Source: Parvibaculum sp963975745 (GTDB lineage Bacteria > Pseudomonadota > Alphaproteobacteria > Parvibaculales > Parvibaculaceae). From it: 64,000 bases of DNA. Where the stretch lies: positions 62,001-126,000 of the forward strand of contig NZ_CAXBIB010000004.1 of the NCBI RefSeq assembly GCF_963975745.1. The letters run 5' to 3'. This document shows, in pieces, positions 33,181-42,387 of the stretch. The notes beneath the pieces were generated by a model, which ran no database searches, had not been told where the DNA came from, and worked only from the letters and a program-made list of their open reading frames with translations. The position numbers and the translations under genes are program-made. The stretch's first letter is position 1; each line of letters opens with the position of its first letter.

Positions 33181-34206
33181 TTGGCGACTGCACCGAAAAT
33201 AAAAGACGAAAAAACGCTTTCCGGACCCCAGAAGGCCGCGATCTTCATGCTCGCGCTTGGCGCGGACGATGCGGCCCCGCTCTGGAAAATGTTCGACGAT
33301 GACGAAATTCGGGAACTCTCCCAGATCATGTCGTCGCTCGGCACGGTCCAGGCCGGGTCGGTCGAAAAGCTTCTCGTCGAATTTGCCTCCAAGGTTTCAG
33401 GGACCGGCGCACTTGTCGGCTCCTATGAATCGACCGAACGGCTCCTTCTGCGTTTTCTGCCGGAAGACCGCGTCGGATCCGTTATGGACGAAATTCGTGG
33501 ACCCGCAGGTCGCACGATGTGGGAAAAACTCGGCAACGTGAATGAGACCGTTCTCGCGACTTATCTGAAGAACGAGTACCCCCAGACAGTCGCCGTCGTT
33601 CTCACCAAGATTCGCCCCGAGCATGCTGCGCGCGTCCTGGGCAATCTCCCGGAAGACTTCGCGCTGGAAGTCGTCACACGCATGTTGCGCATGGAGTCCG
33701 TTCAGAAGGAGATACTCGACAAGGTTGAGCAGACTCTCCGTTCGGAATTCATGTCGACCCTTTCGCGCTCGAATCGGCGGGACAGCCACGAACTCATGGC
33801 CGAGATATTCAACAATTTCGATCGCCAGACTGAAGGCCGGTTCCTCGCGGCACTGGAAGAACGAGCCCGCGAGTCGGCTGATCGCATCAAGGCGTTGATG
33901 TTCACTTTCGAAGATCTCGGCCGACTGGATCCGGGCTCCGTTCAGACTCTGTTGCGGGCAGTCGACAAGAATAAACTTGCGATCGCTCTCAAGGGCGCCT
34001 CCGACACGCTCCGCGATCTGTTCTTTGCGAACATGTCAGAGCGCGCCGGAAAGATCCTTCGCGAAGATATGGAACTGATGGGACCGGTCCGATTGAAGGA
34101 TGTCGATGAAGCCCAGACCAACATGGTCAATGTCGCCAAGGATCTCGCCAACAACGGCGAGATCATGATCGCCGCCGACGGCGCAGACAATGAACTGATC
34201 TACTGA
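33181..34206 (+). CDS. fliG: Flagellar motor switch protein FliG
   Basis: Rotor protein that receives torque from the stators. 341 residues from TTG at 33181 (GAGGACAG upstream), 10 nt after the fliF stop; an upstream ATG at 33124 would overlap fliF. Armadillo-type domains are visible: LSGPQKAAIFMLALG, EYPQTVAVVLTKIRPEHAARVLGNLPEDF, and the charged C-terminal torque helix with ALKGASDTLRDLFFANMSERAGKIL and EDMELMGPVRLKDVDEAQ. Confidence 0.95.
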   Translation: MATAPKIKDEKTLSGPQKAAIFMLALGADDAAPLWKMFDDDEIRELSQIMSSLGTVQAGSVEKLLVEFASKVSGTGALVGSYESTERLLLRFLPEDRVGSVMDEIRGPAGRTMWEKLGNVNETVLATYLKNEYPQTVAVVLTKIRPEHAARVLGNLPEDFALEVVTRMLRMESVQKEILDKVEQTLRSEFMSTLSRSNRRDSHELMAEIFNNFDRQTEGRFLAALEERARESADRIKALMFTFEDLGRLDPGSVQTLLRAVDKNKLAIALKGASDTLRDLFFANMSERAGKILREDMELMGPVRLKDVDEAQTNMVNVAKDLANNGEIMIAADGADNELIY

Positions 34207-34234
34207 CAACGGAAAGATCATTACCGGACGCCGG

Positions 34235-34924
34235 ATGAATCAGATGAAGCAGGCCGTGAAATTCACTTTCGACACCCAGTTCGACGCTCCCGCGTCGCGT
34301 TCCGTCGCTAACAAGGCTACTCATCGTAGCCTCACTGCGGACGATGTCGAACAAGCGCGAAACGAGGCCTATGCATCGGGGTTTGCCGCAGGTGAGGCCC
34401 AGGCCAGGGCACACGCCGACAGTCAGATTCATGCCGCGCTGAATGAACTCGCCTCCAGCGCTGCAAGCCTGCTTGCGGCAATGGACATTCATGCGAAATC
34501 TCTGACGACCGAGGCGGTGCAACTGGCCGTTGTATGTGCAACGAAGCTTGCCCCGGCCACAATGGCAGCTCGGCCGGAAACCGAAATCGAAGCCGTCGTT
34601 CGTAACTGCCTTTCCCATCTCAATCGCGAGCCACACATCCTGTTGCGTGTATCAGCAGCAATTGTTGACCGGCTGAAAGATGTCGTAGATCACATGGCGA
34701 TGGAGCGGGGCCTGACCGGTCGCATCATCCTTCTCGGTGAGCCTGAGATGAGTGACGGCGACTGCGTTGTCGAGTGGGCCGATGGTGGGGTTACGCGATC
34801 CCGGGAAGATATTGAAAATGAAATCGCGGAGATTGTCGGACGCTACGTCGCGACATTGTCCGCACAAGACAATACCAAGCTTGCCATGACCGAATTTGGC
34901 CTGGCGGACAGCGACCACAACTGA
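34235..34924 (+). CDS. fliH: Flagellar export regulator FliH-like protein (FlbE type)
   Basis: 229 residues. FliH holds the export ATPase FliI and links it to FliN. The visible pattern is an Ala/Glu-rich helix with Gly-spaced repeats (ARNEAYASGFAAGEAQARAHAD) followed by a C-terminal V-ATPase-E-like domain with ILLRVSAAIVDRLKDVV and GDCVVEWADGGVTRSREDIENEIAEIV. Position between fliG and fliN supports it. Sequence conservation in this family is low, so the name rests partly on context. Confidence 0.82.
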   Translation: MNQMKQAVKFTFDTQFDAPASRSVANKATHRSLTADDVEQARNEAYASGFAAGEAQARAHADSQIHAALNELASSAASLLAAMDIHAKSLTTEAVQLAVVCATKLAPATMAARPETEIEAVVRNCLSHLNREPHILLRVSAAIVDRLKDVVDHMAMERGLTGRIILLGEPEMSDGDCVVEWADGGVTRSREDIENEIAEIVGRYVATLSAQDNTKLAMTEFGLADSDHN

Positions 34925-34955
34925 AACCGAGTGCTTTTCCGAAGGAATCAATCCG

Positions 34956-35315
34956 ATGGCCGATCAGGATGAAGAAATGGCCCTGCCAGATCTCGCAAAT
35001 GCCGAGGAATTGCCCGCGGCGGCTGAGAACGCGCAGGTCGAGGAAGGTGACGATGAGGCTGTTCGCTCAGCACACGACCTTGAGGCCGTGTTCGACGTCC
35101 CCGTCAACGTCTCCGCTGTCCTCGGAAAGACGCATATCGAAGTATCGAACTTGCTCAAGCTCGGGCGCGGCACGATCGTCGAGCTCGATCGCAAGATCGG
35201 TGAAGCCATCGACATCTATGTCAATGACCGGCTGGTGGCGCGCGGAGAGGTCGTCGTCGTCGACGACCGACTGGGCGTCACCATGACCGAGATAGTCAAA
35301 GGTGGCGTGACCTGA
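34956..35315 (+). CDS. fliN: Flagellar motor switch protein FliN
   Basis: 119 residues from the ATG at 34956 (GAAGGAA upstream). An acidic N-terminal tail precedes the conserved SpoA domain: VFDVPVNVSAVLGKTHIEVSNLLKLGRGTIVELDRKIGEAIDIYVNDRLVARGEVVVVDDRLGV is present in this order over residues about 45-110. It forms the C-ring base and docks the FliH-FliI complex. Confidence 0.94.
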   Translation: MADQDEEMALPDLANAEELPAAAENAQVEEGDDEAVRSAHDLEAVFDVPVNVSAVLGKTHIEVSNLLKLGRGTIVELDRKIGEAIDIYVNDRLVARGEVVVVDDRLGVTMTEIVKGGVT

Positions 35316-35379
35316 TCGTGATCGCCACGTCAACTCATCGAGAAACAAGTACAGAATCAAGAAAGTAGAGGAGCCGCTG

Positions 35380-36747
35380 ATGCGCCTTCTGATCGTCGGA
35401 ACCCTGAATGGGCAGCTCTCCACCGCCACCAAGATGGCGATGGCCAAGGGCGCCAAGGTTACACACACGGAAACGGTCGACCAGGCGATTGATACGTTGC
35501 GCTCGGGGCGCGGTGCCGACCTGATGATGGTCGATGTCGCTGCGGATATCGGCAACCTCATTCTCCGGCTGCAAAGCGAACATATCTGCATTCCGGTCGT
35601 CGCTTGCGGTGTCGAGACGGATGCCCGCGCCGCGGTCAACGCGATACGCGCCGGTGCCAAGGAGTACATTCCGCTCCCGCCGGACGCCGAACTCATCGCC
35701 GCCGTTCTTTCGGCCGTCGCAGAAGACAGCCATGCGCTGATTTTCCAGGATCCGAAAATGGGCGATGTCGTCAGACTTGCCGATCAGGTCGCTGCGTCGG
35801 AAGCCAGCATCCTGATCACGGGTGAATCCGGTACCGGCAAGGAAGTCATGGCCCATTATGTCCATGGACGTTCCTTGCGTCGTGACAAGCCCTTCATCTC
35901 CGTCAACTGCGCCGCCATTCCGGAAAACCTGCTCGAGTCCGAACTTTTCGGCCATGAGAAGGGCGCCTTCACCGGGGCAATTGCCCGGCGCATCGGCAAG
36001 TTCGAGGAGGCCGACGGCGGCACATTGCTGCTCGACGAAATCAGCGAGATGGATATTCGGCTTCAGGCGAAGCTGTTGCGAGCGATCCAGGAGCGTGTGA
36101 TCGATCGCGTCGGCGGGAAGAGTCCTGTCAGGGTCAATATCCGCATTATCGCCACATCAAATCGCGACCTGCAGTCGGAGGCTCGTGCGGGGCGCTTTCG
36201 CGAGGATCTCTTTTATCGGCTGAACGTGGTCAACCTGCAGCTTCCGCCGCTGCGAGACCGTCCGGCCGATATCATCGCCCTGTCCGAACACTTCGCCACG
36301 CGCTACGCGCGCAGCAACGGTCTCCCTGCCCGGCCGCTTTCGCTCGAGGCGCGGCGCTTTCTTGTCCATCACCGCTGGACGGGCAATGTTCGCGAGCTCG
36401 AGAACACGATGCACCGCGCCGTGCTGCTGACCACCGGCGACGAAATCGGCATCGAGGCAATCCGCCTTCCCGATGGAACGCGCCTTGATGACATGAATCT
36501 GGACGGGATCGCACACAAGGCCGCAGCCGCCGCCGATTCCGTCTCTCGGGCCTTTGTCGGCAAGACGGTATCCGAGGTCGAGCAGGATCTGATCCTGCAG
36601 ACGCTCGATCACTGCCTCGGCAACCGCACGCATGCCGCCAACATTCTCGGCATCTCGATCCGGACCCTTCGCAACAAGCTGAAGGAGTATGGCGAGCAGG
36701 GCGTTTCAATCCCGACACCGGGCGAAGTCCGTCCGCAATTCGGCTGA
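35380..36747 (+). CDS. flbD: Sigma-54-dependent flagellar regulator FlbD
   Basis: Activates late flagellar sigma-54 promoters. 455 residues: a degenerate receiver (1-115) that keeps an Asp in LMMVDVA but lacks the usual acidic pair after the first strand (MRLLIVGTLNGQ); an AAA+ domain with Walker A GESGTGKE, the sigma-54 contact loop GAFTGA and Walker B GGTLLLDEISEM; and a Fis-type HTH (NRTHAANILGISIRTLRNKLKEY). It lies inside the fliF operon, as in Caulobacter, and probably acts on the fliK promoter at 28561. Confidence 0.93.
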   Translation: MRLLIVGTLNGQLSTATKMAMAKGAKVTHTETVDQAIDTLRSGRGADLMMVDVAADIGNLILRLQSEHICIPVVACGVETDARAAVNAIRAGAKEYIPLPPDAELIAAVLSAVAEDSHALIFQDPKMGDVVRLADQVAASEASILITGESGTGKEVMAHYVHGRSLRRDKPFISVNCAAIPENLLESELFGHEKGAFTGAIARRIGKFEEADGGTLLLDEISEMDIRLQAKLLRAIQERVIDRVGGKSPVRVNIRIIATSNRDLQSEARAGRFREDLFYRLNVVNLQLPPLRDRPADIIALSEHFATRYARSNGLPARPLSLEARRFLVHHRWTGNVRELENTMHRAVLLTTGDEIGIEAIRLPDGTRLDDMNLDGIAHKAAAAADSVSRAFVGKTVSEVEQDLILQTLDHCLGNRTHAANILGISIRTLRNKLKEYGEQGVSIPTPGEVRPQFG

Positions 36748-36782
36748 CCCCGCCGGCGTTCTGAACGCCCGTTGAAAGAATT

Positions 36783-38921
36783 ATGATGAGCGATACGAGC
36801 TCGACCGCAACAAAGGCCGCACCAGCCGGAGGCATGAACCTCTTTGGCATAACGCCCGGCGCTGTCCTTGCCGATCTCGCCAAGCGGGGCGATCTCGCTC
36901 TGGCCTTTGGCGTCATGGCGATCATCGTCGTCTTGATTCTGCCGCTGCCGGCCTTCCTGCTCGACTTTTCGCTCGCAATCTCGATTACATTTTCCGTACT
37001 TGTGCTGATGACGGCGCTGTTCATCCAGAAGCCGCTGGAATTCAGTGCTTTCCCGACTGTTCTCCTCATCGCGACGATGCTGCGCCTGGCGTTGAATCTG
37101 GCCTCGACGCGCCTCATTCTCGGCCAGGGACATGAAGGCACCGACAGCGCCGGCAAGGTCATCGAAGCCTTCGGCAACTTCGTGATGCAGGGCAACTTCA
37201 TTATCGGGATTATCGTCTTTGCAATCCTGGTCATCGTCAACTTCGTCGTCATCACGAAAGGCTCGGGACGTATCGCCGAAGTCGCGGCACGCTTCACCCT
37301 CGACGCGATGCCGGGCAAGCAGATGGCCATCGATGCCGACCTCTCGGCCGGACTGATCGACGAGAACGAGGCGCGCACCCGGCGCTCCAATCTCGAAAAG
37401 GAGAGCTCGTTCTTCGGCGCCATGGACGGTGCCTCCAAATTCGTTCGCGGCGACGCCGTGGCCGGTCTGCTGATTACCTTCATCAATATTGTCGGTGGCA
37501 TCGTCATCGGGGTCGCGCAGAACGACCTGAGCTTCGGCGATGCAGCTCACACCTATACGCTGCTGACGATCGGCGACGGTCTCGTCAGCCAGATCCCCGC
37601 ATTGATTGTGTCGACCGCGGCCGGCCTGCTCGTGTCGAAAGCCGGTGTTGAAGGCGCGGCCGACGAGGCGCTGTTCGATCAGCTTTCGGGCTACCCGCAG
37701 GCGCTGGGCATGTCGTCCTTCGTGATGGGAACCATGGCCTTGCTGCCGGGCCTCCCGGCCATTCCCTTCCTGCTGCTCGCGGGCGGCACGGGCGGCCTTG
37801 CCTTCTATCTGAAGAAATCGAGAAAGAAGACGGCCGACGACATCATCGACGCGCAGGAAAGGGAAGCCGCGGCCGTTCCCGTGGCTGAGGAGCCAATCGG
37901 CACTGCCTTGCGGATGGACGAACTGCGCCTGGAAATCGGCTATGCACTGCTGCCGTTGATCAACGGCAAGGATCACCAGAAGCTCACCGACCAGATCAAG
38001 GCCCTGCGGCGCCAGATCGCAAGCGACATGGGTTTCGTCATGCCATCGGTCAGAATCCTCGACAATGTTCAACTCGACGCCAACAGCTACGTCATTCGCG
38101 TCAAGGAAGTCGAATCCGGTCGCGGCGACGTCTATGTCGGCCAGCTGCTGGTGATGGATCCGCGCGGCGACCAGATCCAGCTTCCCGGCCTGCACACGAC
38201 GGAACCCGCCTTCGGGCTTCCGGCGACATGGGTCGACGAAGGCTTGCGCGAGGAAGCCTCCTTCCGTGGCTATACGGTCGTCGACCCGCCGACGGTCCTG
38301 ACGACGCATCTGACCGAAATCATCAAGGACAACATGGCCGAACTGCTGTCCTATGCGGAAGTACAGAAGCTGATCGACGAGCTTGGCAAGGAACACAAGA
38401 AGCTGGTCGACGATCTTGTGCCGTCGCAGATAACGATCACGGGCATCCAGCGCGTCCTCCAGACCCTGCTGACAGAACGCATCTCGATTCGCGACCTCCC
38501 CACCATCATGGAAGGGATCGCGGAGGCGGTCGGCCACACGCAGAGTCTCACGCTGATCACCGAACACGTGCGCGCCCGTCTCGCCCGGCAGATCTGTGCC
38601 GCACATATGGATGCCGACAATGCCGTTCCGCTGGTCACGCTCTCGCCGCGCTGGGAGCAGGCATTTGCCGAAGCGTTGATCGGTCAGGGCGAAGAAAAGC
38701 AACTTGCCATGCAGCCTTCAATGCTTCAGGAGTTCATCTCGGCAATGCGCGACCGGTTTGAAGAGGCGGCCCGCGCCGGCGAAGTTCCCGTGTTGCTCAC
38801 AAGTCCTGGTATTCGGCCCTATGTTCGTTCGATCATCGAACGGTTCCGGCCACAGACATTCGTTATGTCGCAGAACGAAATCCATCCGCGCATCAGGCTG
38901 CGCACCGTGGGAACAGTGTGA
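36783..38921 (+). CDS. flhA: Flagellar export gate protein FlhA
   Basis: 712 residues, typical length. The N-terminal half has eight membrane spans, beginning LALAFGVMAIIVVLILPLPAF, with the conserved cytosolic loop carrying the FHIPEP-type motif region (FSAFPTVLLIATMLRLALNLASTRLIL). The C-terminal half is the soluble nonameric ring that binds chaperone-substrate complexes (MPSVRILDNVQLDANSYVIRVK). It is followed after 20 bp by flhF. Confidence 0.96.
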   Translation: MMSDTSSTATKAAPAGGMNLFGITPGAVLADLAKRGDLALAFGVMAIIVVLILPLPAFLLDFSLAISITFSVLVLMTALFIQKPLEFSAFPTVLLIATMLRLALNLASTRLILGQGHEGTDSAGKVIEAFGNFVMQGNFIIGIIVFAILVIVNFVVITKGSGRIAEVAARFTLDAMPGKQMAIDADLSAGLIDENEARTRRSNLEKESSFFGAMDGASKFVRGDAVAGLLITFINIVGGIVIGVAQNDLSFGDAAHTYTLLTIGDGLVSQIPALIVSTAAGLLVSKAGVEGAADEALFDQLSGYPQALGMSSFVMGTMALLPGLPAIPFLLLAGGTGGLAFYLKKSRKKTADDIIDAQEREAAAVPVAEEPIGTALRMDELRLEIGYALLPLINGKDHQKLTDQIKALRRQIASDMGFVMPSVRILDNVQLDANSYVIRVKEVESGRGDVYVGQLLVMDPRGDQIQLPGLHTTEPAFGLPATWVDEGLREEASFRGYTVVDPPTVLTTHLTEIIKDNMAELLSYAEVQKLIDELGKEHKKLVDDLVPSQITITGIQRVLQTLLTERISIRDLPTIMEGIAEAVGHTQSLTLITEHVRARLARQICAAHMDADNAVPLVTLSPRWEQAFAEALIGQGEEKQLAMQPSMLQEFISAMRDRFEEAARAGEVPVLLTSPGIRPYVRSIIERFRPQTFVMSQNEIHPRIRLRTVGTV

Positions 38922-38941
38922 TCTAGGAAAAGTCTCCTCGC

Positions 38942-40078
38942 ATGCGGCTGAGAACCTTTCTCGCGGATTCGATGACGGACGCCATTGAGCAGGTGCGCAA
39001 TGCTCTCGGCGACGATGCGATCATTGTCGCTTCGCACGAGAACGGAAGCGGCCGGATCGAAGTCACGGCGGCCGTCGAAACCATACCGGCCACGCATATC
39101 GGTCGGGATTTCATGCCGGACGCCGACGATCCGCTTGACGTCGAGAGCAGGTTGGAACAGATGCTGCGCCAGCGTCTTCACGGTGCAGCAACTATCGATG
39201 CAAACGCGGATGCACCGTTCGTGGCCTTCAACAAATCGATGATTGCAGCAGCGCTGGAAAGACACGCTGTTCCAGCGACATTGAGAGGCGACCTGATTGC
39301 CGCGGCGGTGGCCTTCGACAACGGGGATGCTATTGCCGCACTGGCCGGTGCGCTCGAGACCCGGTTCGGGTTTGAACCATTGCCGATTCGTCCCCACACA
39401 CCGGTCATGGCAGTCGGACTGCCTGGCGCCGGCAAGACCGTCACCCTTGCCAAGCTTGCAGCCCGCGCGATCGTCGACGGTGCGCCTGCCGACATCTTCA
39501 CGGCCGACACATCGCGAACAGGTGCCGTTGCGCAAGGCGAGGCCTATGCACAGCTCGTCGGTATTCAGCTCCGTTGTGCGGGCAGCGTCGATGCGCTGGC
39601 GATGTTGCTCGACGAGGGCAACCCGTCTCCCGGCGTTCCTTTCGATCGTTCGGAGCGGCCTTGCTTCATCGACACGGCAAGTATCAATCCGTTCGATCGC
39701 GCCGACCTCACGGCGCTGCGAAAAATGATCGAATGCACCCGTTCTTCCGCCGGGGTCGAACCGGTGCTGGTTCTCTCGGCGCTGGGCGATTCCGATATGG
39801 TGAGCGAGGTCGCCATTGAATTCGCGCGTCTTGGCGCAAGACGCATTGTCGCCACGCAGATGGATATCGCACGCCGTCTCGGACCCATTTTGTCGGCGGC
39901 AGATGCATCGGGCATGGCGATCGCCCAGATCAGCGTCACGCCGTATCTCGCCCGCGGACTTGCACAGATGAACGCCAGCATCTGTGCGCACATGATATTG
40001 AGCGAAAGCATTCCTGCCGACACGACAGCGGCTGCGGCTGCGGCGACAGCGAAACCCCGAACCGGACAATCGACATGA
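38942..40078 (+). CDS. flhF: Flagellar placement GTPase FlhF (divergent)
   Basis: SRP-type GTPase that sets the site and number of polar flagella. 378 residues, starting MRLRTFLADSMTDAIEQVRNALGDDAII as in FlhF, with the P-loop VGLPGAGKTVTLAKLA near residue 160. Later GTPase motifs are altered: ADTSRTGAVAQ for the usual ADTYRIGAVEQ, DTASINPFD for DTAGRSP, and TQMD for TKxD. This may weaken GTP specificity or hydrolysis. The C-terminus is Ala/Thr-rich. Its stop overlaps the flhG start by 4 nt. Confidence 0.88.
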   Translation: MRLRTFLADSMTDAIEQVRNALGDDAIIVASHENGSGRIEVTAAVETIPATHIGRDFMPDADDPLDVESRLEQMLRQRLHGAATIDANADAPFVAFNKSMIAAALERHAVPATLRGDLIAAAVAFDNGDAIAALAGALETRFGFEPLPIRPHTPVMAVGLPGAGKTVTLAKLAARAIVDGAPADIFTADTSRTGAVAQGEAYAQLVGIQLRCAGSVDALAMLLDEGNPSPGVPFDRSERPCFIDTASINPFDRADLTALRKMIECTRSSAGVEPVLVLSALGDSDMVSEVAIEFARLGARRIVATQMDIARRLGPILSAADASGMAIAQISVTPYLARGLAQMNASICAHMILSESIPADTTAAAAAATAKPRTGQST

Positions 40079-40893
40079 ACCCTACGCGCATGATCCAGGT
40101 CGCTTCGGGAAAGGGAGGGGTTGGAAAAACCTGGTTTTCCGTCTCGCTTGCGCATGCCCTTGCCGGCGCGCACCGGCGGGTCCTGCTGTTCGACGGCGAT
40201 CTCGGTCTTGCCAATATCGACGTTCAGCTTGGGCTCTCGCCGCGCTGCGATCTCGGCGACGTCATTTCTGGGCGCGTTGCACTGGAAGAGGCGATTGCGA
40301 CGTATCGGCCGCAATCGATGGGTGGCGCAGATGCCGGCGGGGTCTTCGACATTCTGGCCGGAAAGTCCGGATCCGGCGTACTCAGCGCACTGACACGGCC
40401 GGAAATCGCCGGACTCGCAAGCAGACTTCTGGCCCTGGGCGATGCCTATGACCATATCGTGGCCGATCTGGCGGCCGGACTCGACCAGTCAGTGATGTCG
40501 CTCTGCACCGTTGGCGGCATGACGATCGTGCTCGTCAGCGACGAGCCGACATCGCTGACGGACGCCTATGCATTTGTAAAACTGCTGACGATGCAGGAGC
40601 CAGGGGCCGACATCCGCATTGTGGTCAATATGGTGAATGACCGGGATCATGCGCGCCGAACCCACGCGGCGTTAACCAACGCATGTCGCAATTTCCTTGG
40701 CATCAACCCGCCGCTTATCGGTTTCGTACCACGCGATGAGAGCGTTCGCGACGCCATACGGCACCAGACTCCCATCCTGTTTCGCCATCCGCAGGCCAAG
40801 GCAAGCGAGGCAATACAGAAAATCGCCAGAGAAATCCTTGCGCTTTCGGCCGGAAATCCCCGGTTGCCGGAGAAAACCGCGCACCCCTTGTGA
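40075..40893 (+). CDS. flhG: MinD-like ATPase FlhG/FleN
   Basis: 272 residues. Walker A is the deviant MinD form ASGKGGVGKTWFSVSLA at the N-terminus, followed by LLFDGDLGLANIDVQLGL and, later, VLVSDEPTSLTDAYAFVKLL. FlhG restrains flagellar number by opposing FlhF. The start codon overlaps the flhF stop (ATGA), so the pair is translationally coupled. A MinD-type membrane helix at the C-terminus is not obvious. Confidence 0.9.
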   Translation: MNPTRMIQVASGKGGVGKTWFSVSLAHALAGAHRRVLLFDGDLGLANIDVQLGLSPRCDLGDVISGRVALEEAIATYRPQSMGGADAGGVFDILAGKSGSGVLSALTRPEIAGLASRLLALGDAYDHIVADLAAGLDQSVMSLCTVGGMTIVLVSDEPTSLTDAYAFVKLLTMQEPGADIRIVVNMVNDRDHARRTHAALTNACRNFLGINPPLIGFVPRDESVRDAIRHQTPILFRHPQAKASEAIQKIAREILALSAGNPRLPEKTAHPL

Positions 40894-41065
40894 CGGTTTT
40901 GCGACGCAGGCTGACGTTTTTTGCACTGCAAACCGCTAGACCTTGTCTCATTTTGGTCTAACCTCTGCCGGAACCGCTTGGAACCCATGCGTATGGTGGC
41001 AGACGGGCTGGCGGATCGTGCCGGAAGAGGGGCTCTTCCGGCGAGGTAAAGTTTAGGGGGACTCG

Positions 41066-41416
41066 ATGGAACTCACGGAATATCTCAATCAGGCGCTCGA
41101 CCTGGCGCGACAGGGGTTCGACACTGTAAATACAATTCAGGCGGTCGTGATCGCCTTGATCGCGGCATTCGTGATGAGCCGCTACACACGGATTCTTGTG
41201 GTCGCGGCCGGGGCGACGATCATCCATGAACTCGTCAATATCGGGCGTGTGGCCTATGCCGCGCGCGGCGAGGGCGATGTCGCCGGCAAGGCGCTGGAGC
41301 TTCTCACGGGCTACGTCGACATCGACGTACTGCAACTCGTCGCCATCCGCTTCGTCGGATTTCTGGTCGTGATCAGTCTGATCTACTTCGTCCGGCGAAT
41401 CTTGTTCCGCGGCTAG
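41066..41416 (+). CDS. Small membrane protein after the flagellar operon
   Basis: 116 residues with GGGGGA upstream. A first amphipathic region (EYLNQALDLARQGFDTVNTI) is followed by a span (AVVIALIAAFVMSRY), a second hydrophobic segment (ILVVAAGATIIHELVNI), a charged loop and a C-terminal span (AIRFVGFLVVISLIYFVRRI). It ends 4 nt inside the convergent yajQ gene. No family recognised; a link with flagella is suggested only by position. Confidence 0.65.
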   Translation: MELTEYLNQALDLARQGFDTVNTIQAVVIALIAAFVMSRYTRILVVAAGATIIHELVNIGRVAYAARGEGDVAGKALELLTGYVDIDVLQLVAIRFVGFLVVISLIYFVRRILFRG

Positions 41417-41898
41417 TCGCGAAAATTCTCGTATTGAAGGGGCTGCTCGACGTCGAGCCCCTTCACAAACTGGATCACGGCCTGGAGGTCGTCTCGTTTC
41501 TTTCCCGAGACACGCAGTTCGTCGCCTTGTATCGCGACCTGCACCTTCAGGCCCGATCCCTTGATGTCCTTGACGATACGCTTGGCAACATCCTTCTCGA
41601 TTCCGTTGCGGATCGCGACCTTCTGGCGAACGCTCTGACCTGCAGCCTTTTCCGGCTCCCTGTAATCGAGCACACCCGCCTCGATTTTTCGTCGCGCCAG
41701 ATGCCCCTGCAGCAGTTCATGCATCTGCTTCAACTTCAGGTCGTCGTCGGCGTGGATGGTCAACTCCTGCTCCTTCCGCTCCACCTTGCAATGCGACCCC
41801 TTGAAGTCGTATCGCTGCTCGATCTCGCGAGCCACATTCTGCAGCGCGTTGTCGATCTCGGCAAAGTCGGTCTTGGAAACAATGTCGAAGCTGGGCAT
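41413..41898 (-). CDS. yajQ: YajQ-family nucleotide/c-di-GMP-binding protein
   Basis: 161 residues, full length for the YajQ/DUF520 family. Conserved start MPSFDIVSKTDFAEIDNAL, then EIEQRYDFKGSHCKVE, IRNGIEKDVAKRIVKDIKGSGLKVQ, VSGKKRDDLQAVIQFVK and LQYENFRD at the C-terminus. Family members bind nucleotides, and a Xanthomonas homologue binds cyclic di-GMP, which would suit a motility region; function here is untested. Confidence 0.95.
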   Translation of the reverse strand: MPSFDIVSKTDFAEIDNALQNVAREIEQRYDFKGSHCKVERKEQELTIHADDDLKLKQMHELLQGHLARRKIEAGVLDYREPEKAAGQSVRQKVAIRNGIEKDVAKRIVKDIKGSGLKVQVAIQGDELRVSGKKRDDLQAVIQFVKGLDVEQPLQYENFRD

Positions 41899-41973
41899 GG
41901 GCAGGTCCGCTCTGTAAATGTCGGGCTGCCATTCTAGATCAGATTCTGGCCGGTCGGAAAGCGGTGCCGGATC

Positions 41974-42387
41974 CTAATGACGGCGATGTATCGTCAACGC
42001 GATTTCATCAAGCGCATTTTGTTCGGTCCGCATGGCTTCCTTGCGAATCTTGCGCTTCCTGTTGTCGTCCAGAAGCTCGTACTTCTTGAGTTCGCGAAAG
42101 GCATCGGCGAGTTCTTCTTTCGCCGTGTCGAGCTGCCGCTCGATGCCCTCGATCGACTCAAGAATGTTTTCGCGCCGCCGCAGAACCGATTTTGCAAACA
42201 TCGGATAGGCAAAGTGCGCCACATCGGAGATGCCGGCCTTGCGCTGCTCGGCCTCGACCTGGGCTTCCAGATCGCGCTCACGTTGGCGGAATTCGCCAAG
42301 CATCAGCTCCAGTTCGGCCACTTTCCGGCGCTTTTCGTCGACCTGAAACTTGTGCAGACGGATGAGAGACTCGCGGTTGCGCATCAC
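41974..42387 (-). CDS. fliJ: Flagellar chaperone/export protein FliJ
   Basis: 137 residues, almost entirely coiled coil (IRLHKFQVDEKRRKVAELELMLGEF, then ENILESIEGIERQLDTAKEEL). FliJ is the central stalk of the export ATPase. Its start codon overlaps the stop of fliI on the same strand, the classical fliI-fliJ arrangement, which supports the call despite low sequence conservation in this family. Confidence 0.85.
   Translation of the reverse strand: MMRNRESLIRLHKFQVDEKRRKVAELELMLGEFRQRERDLEAQVEAEQRKAGISDVAHFAYPMFAKSVLRRRENILESIEGIERQLDTAKEELADAFRELKKYELLDDNRKRKIRKEAMRTEQNALDEIALTIHRRH

Noticed and set aside
36609..38702. 697-codon open frame on the minus strand
   Set aside because: Fully antisense to flhA and flbD, which are unmistakable; long antisense frames are common in GC-rich DNA.
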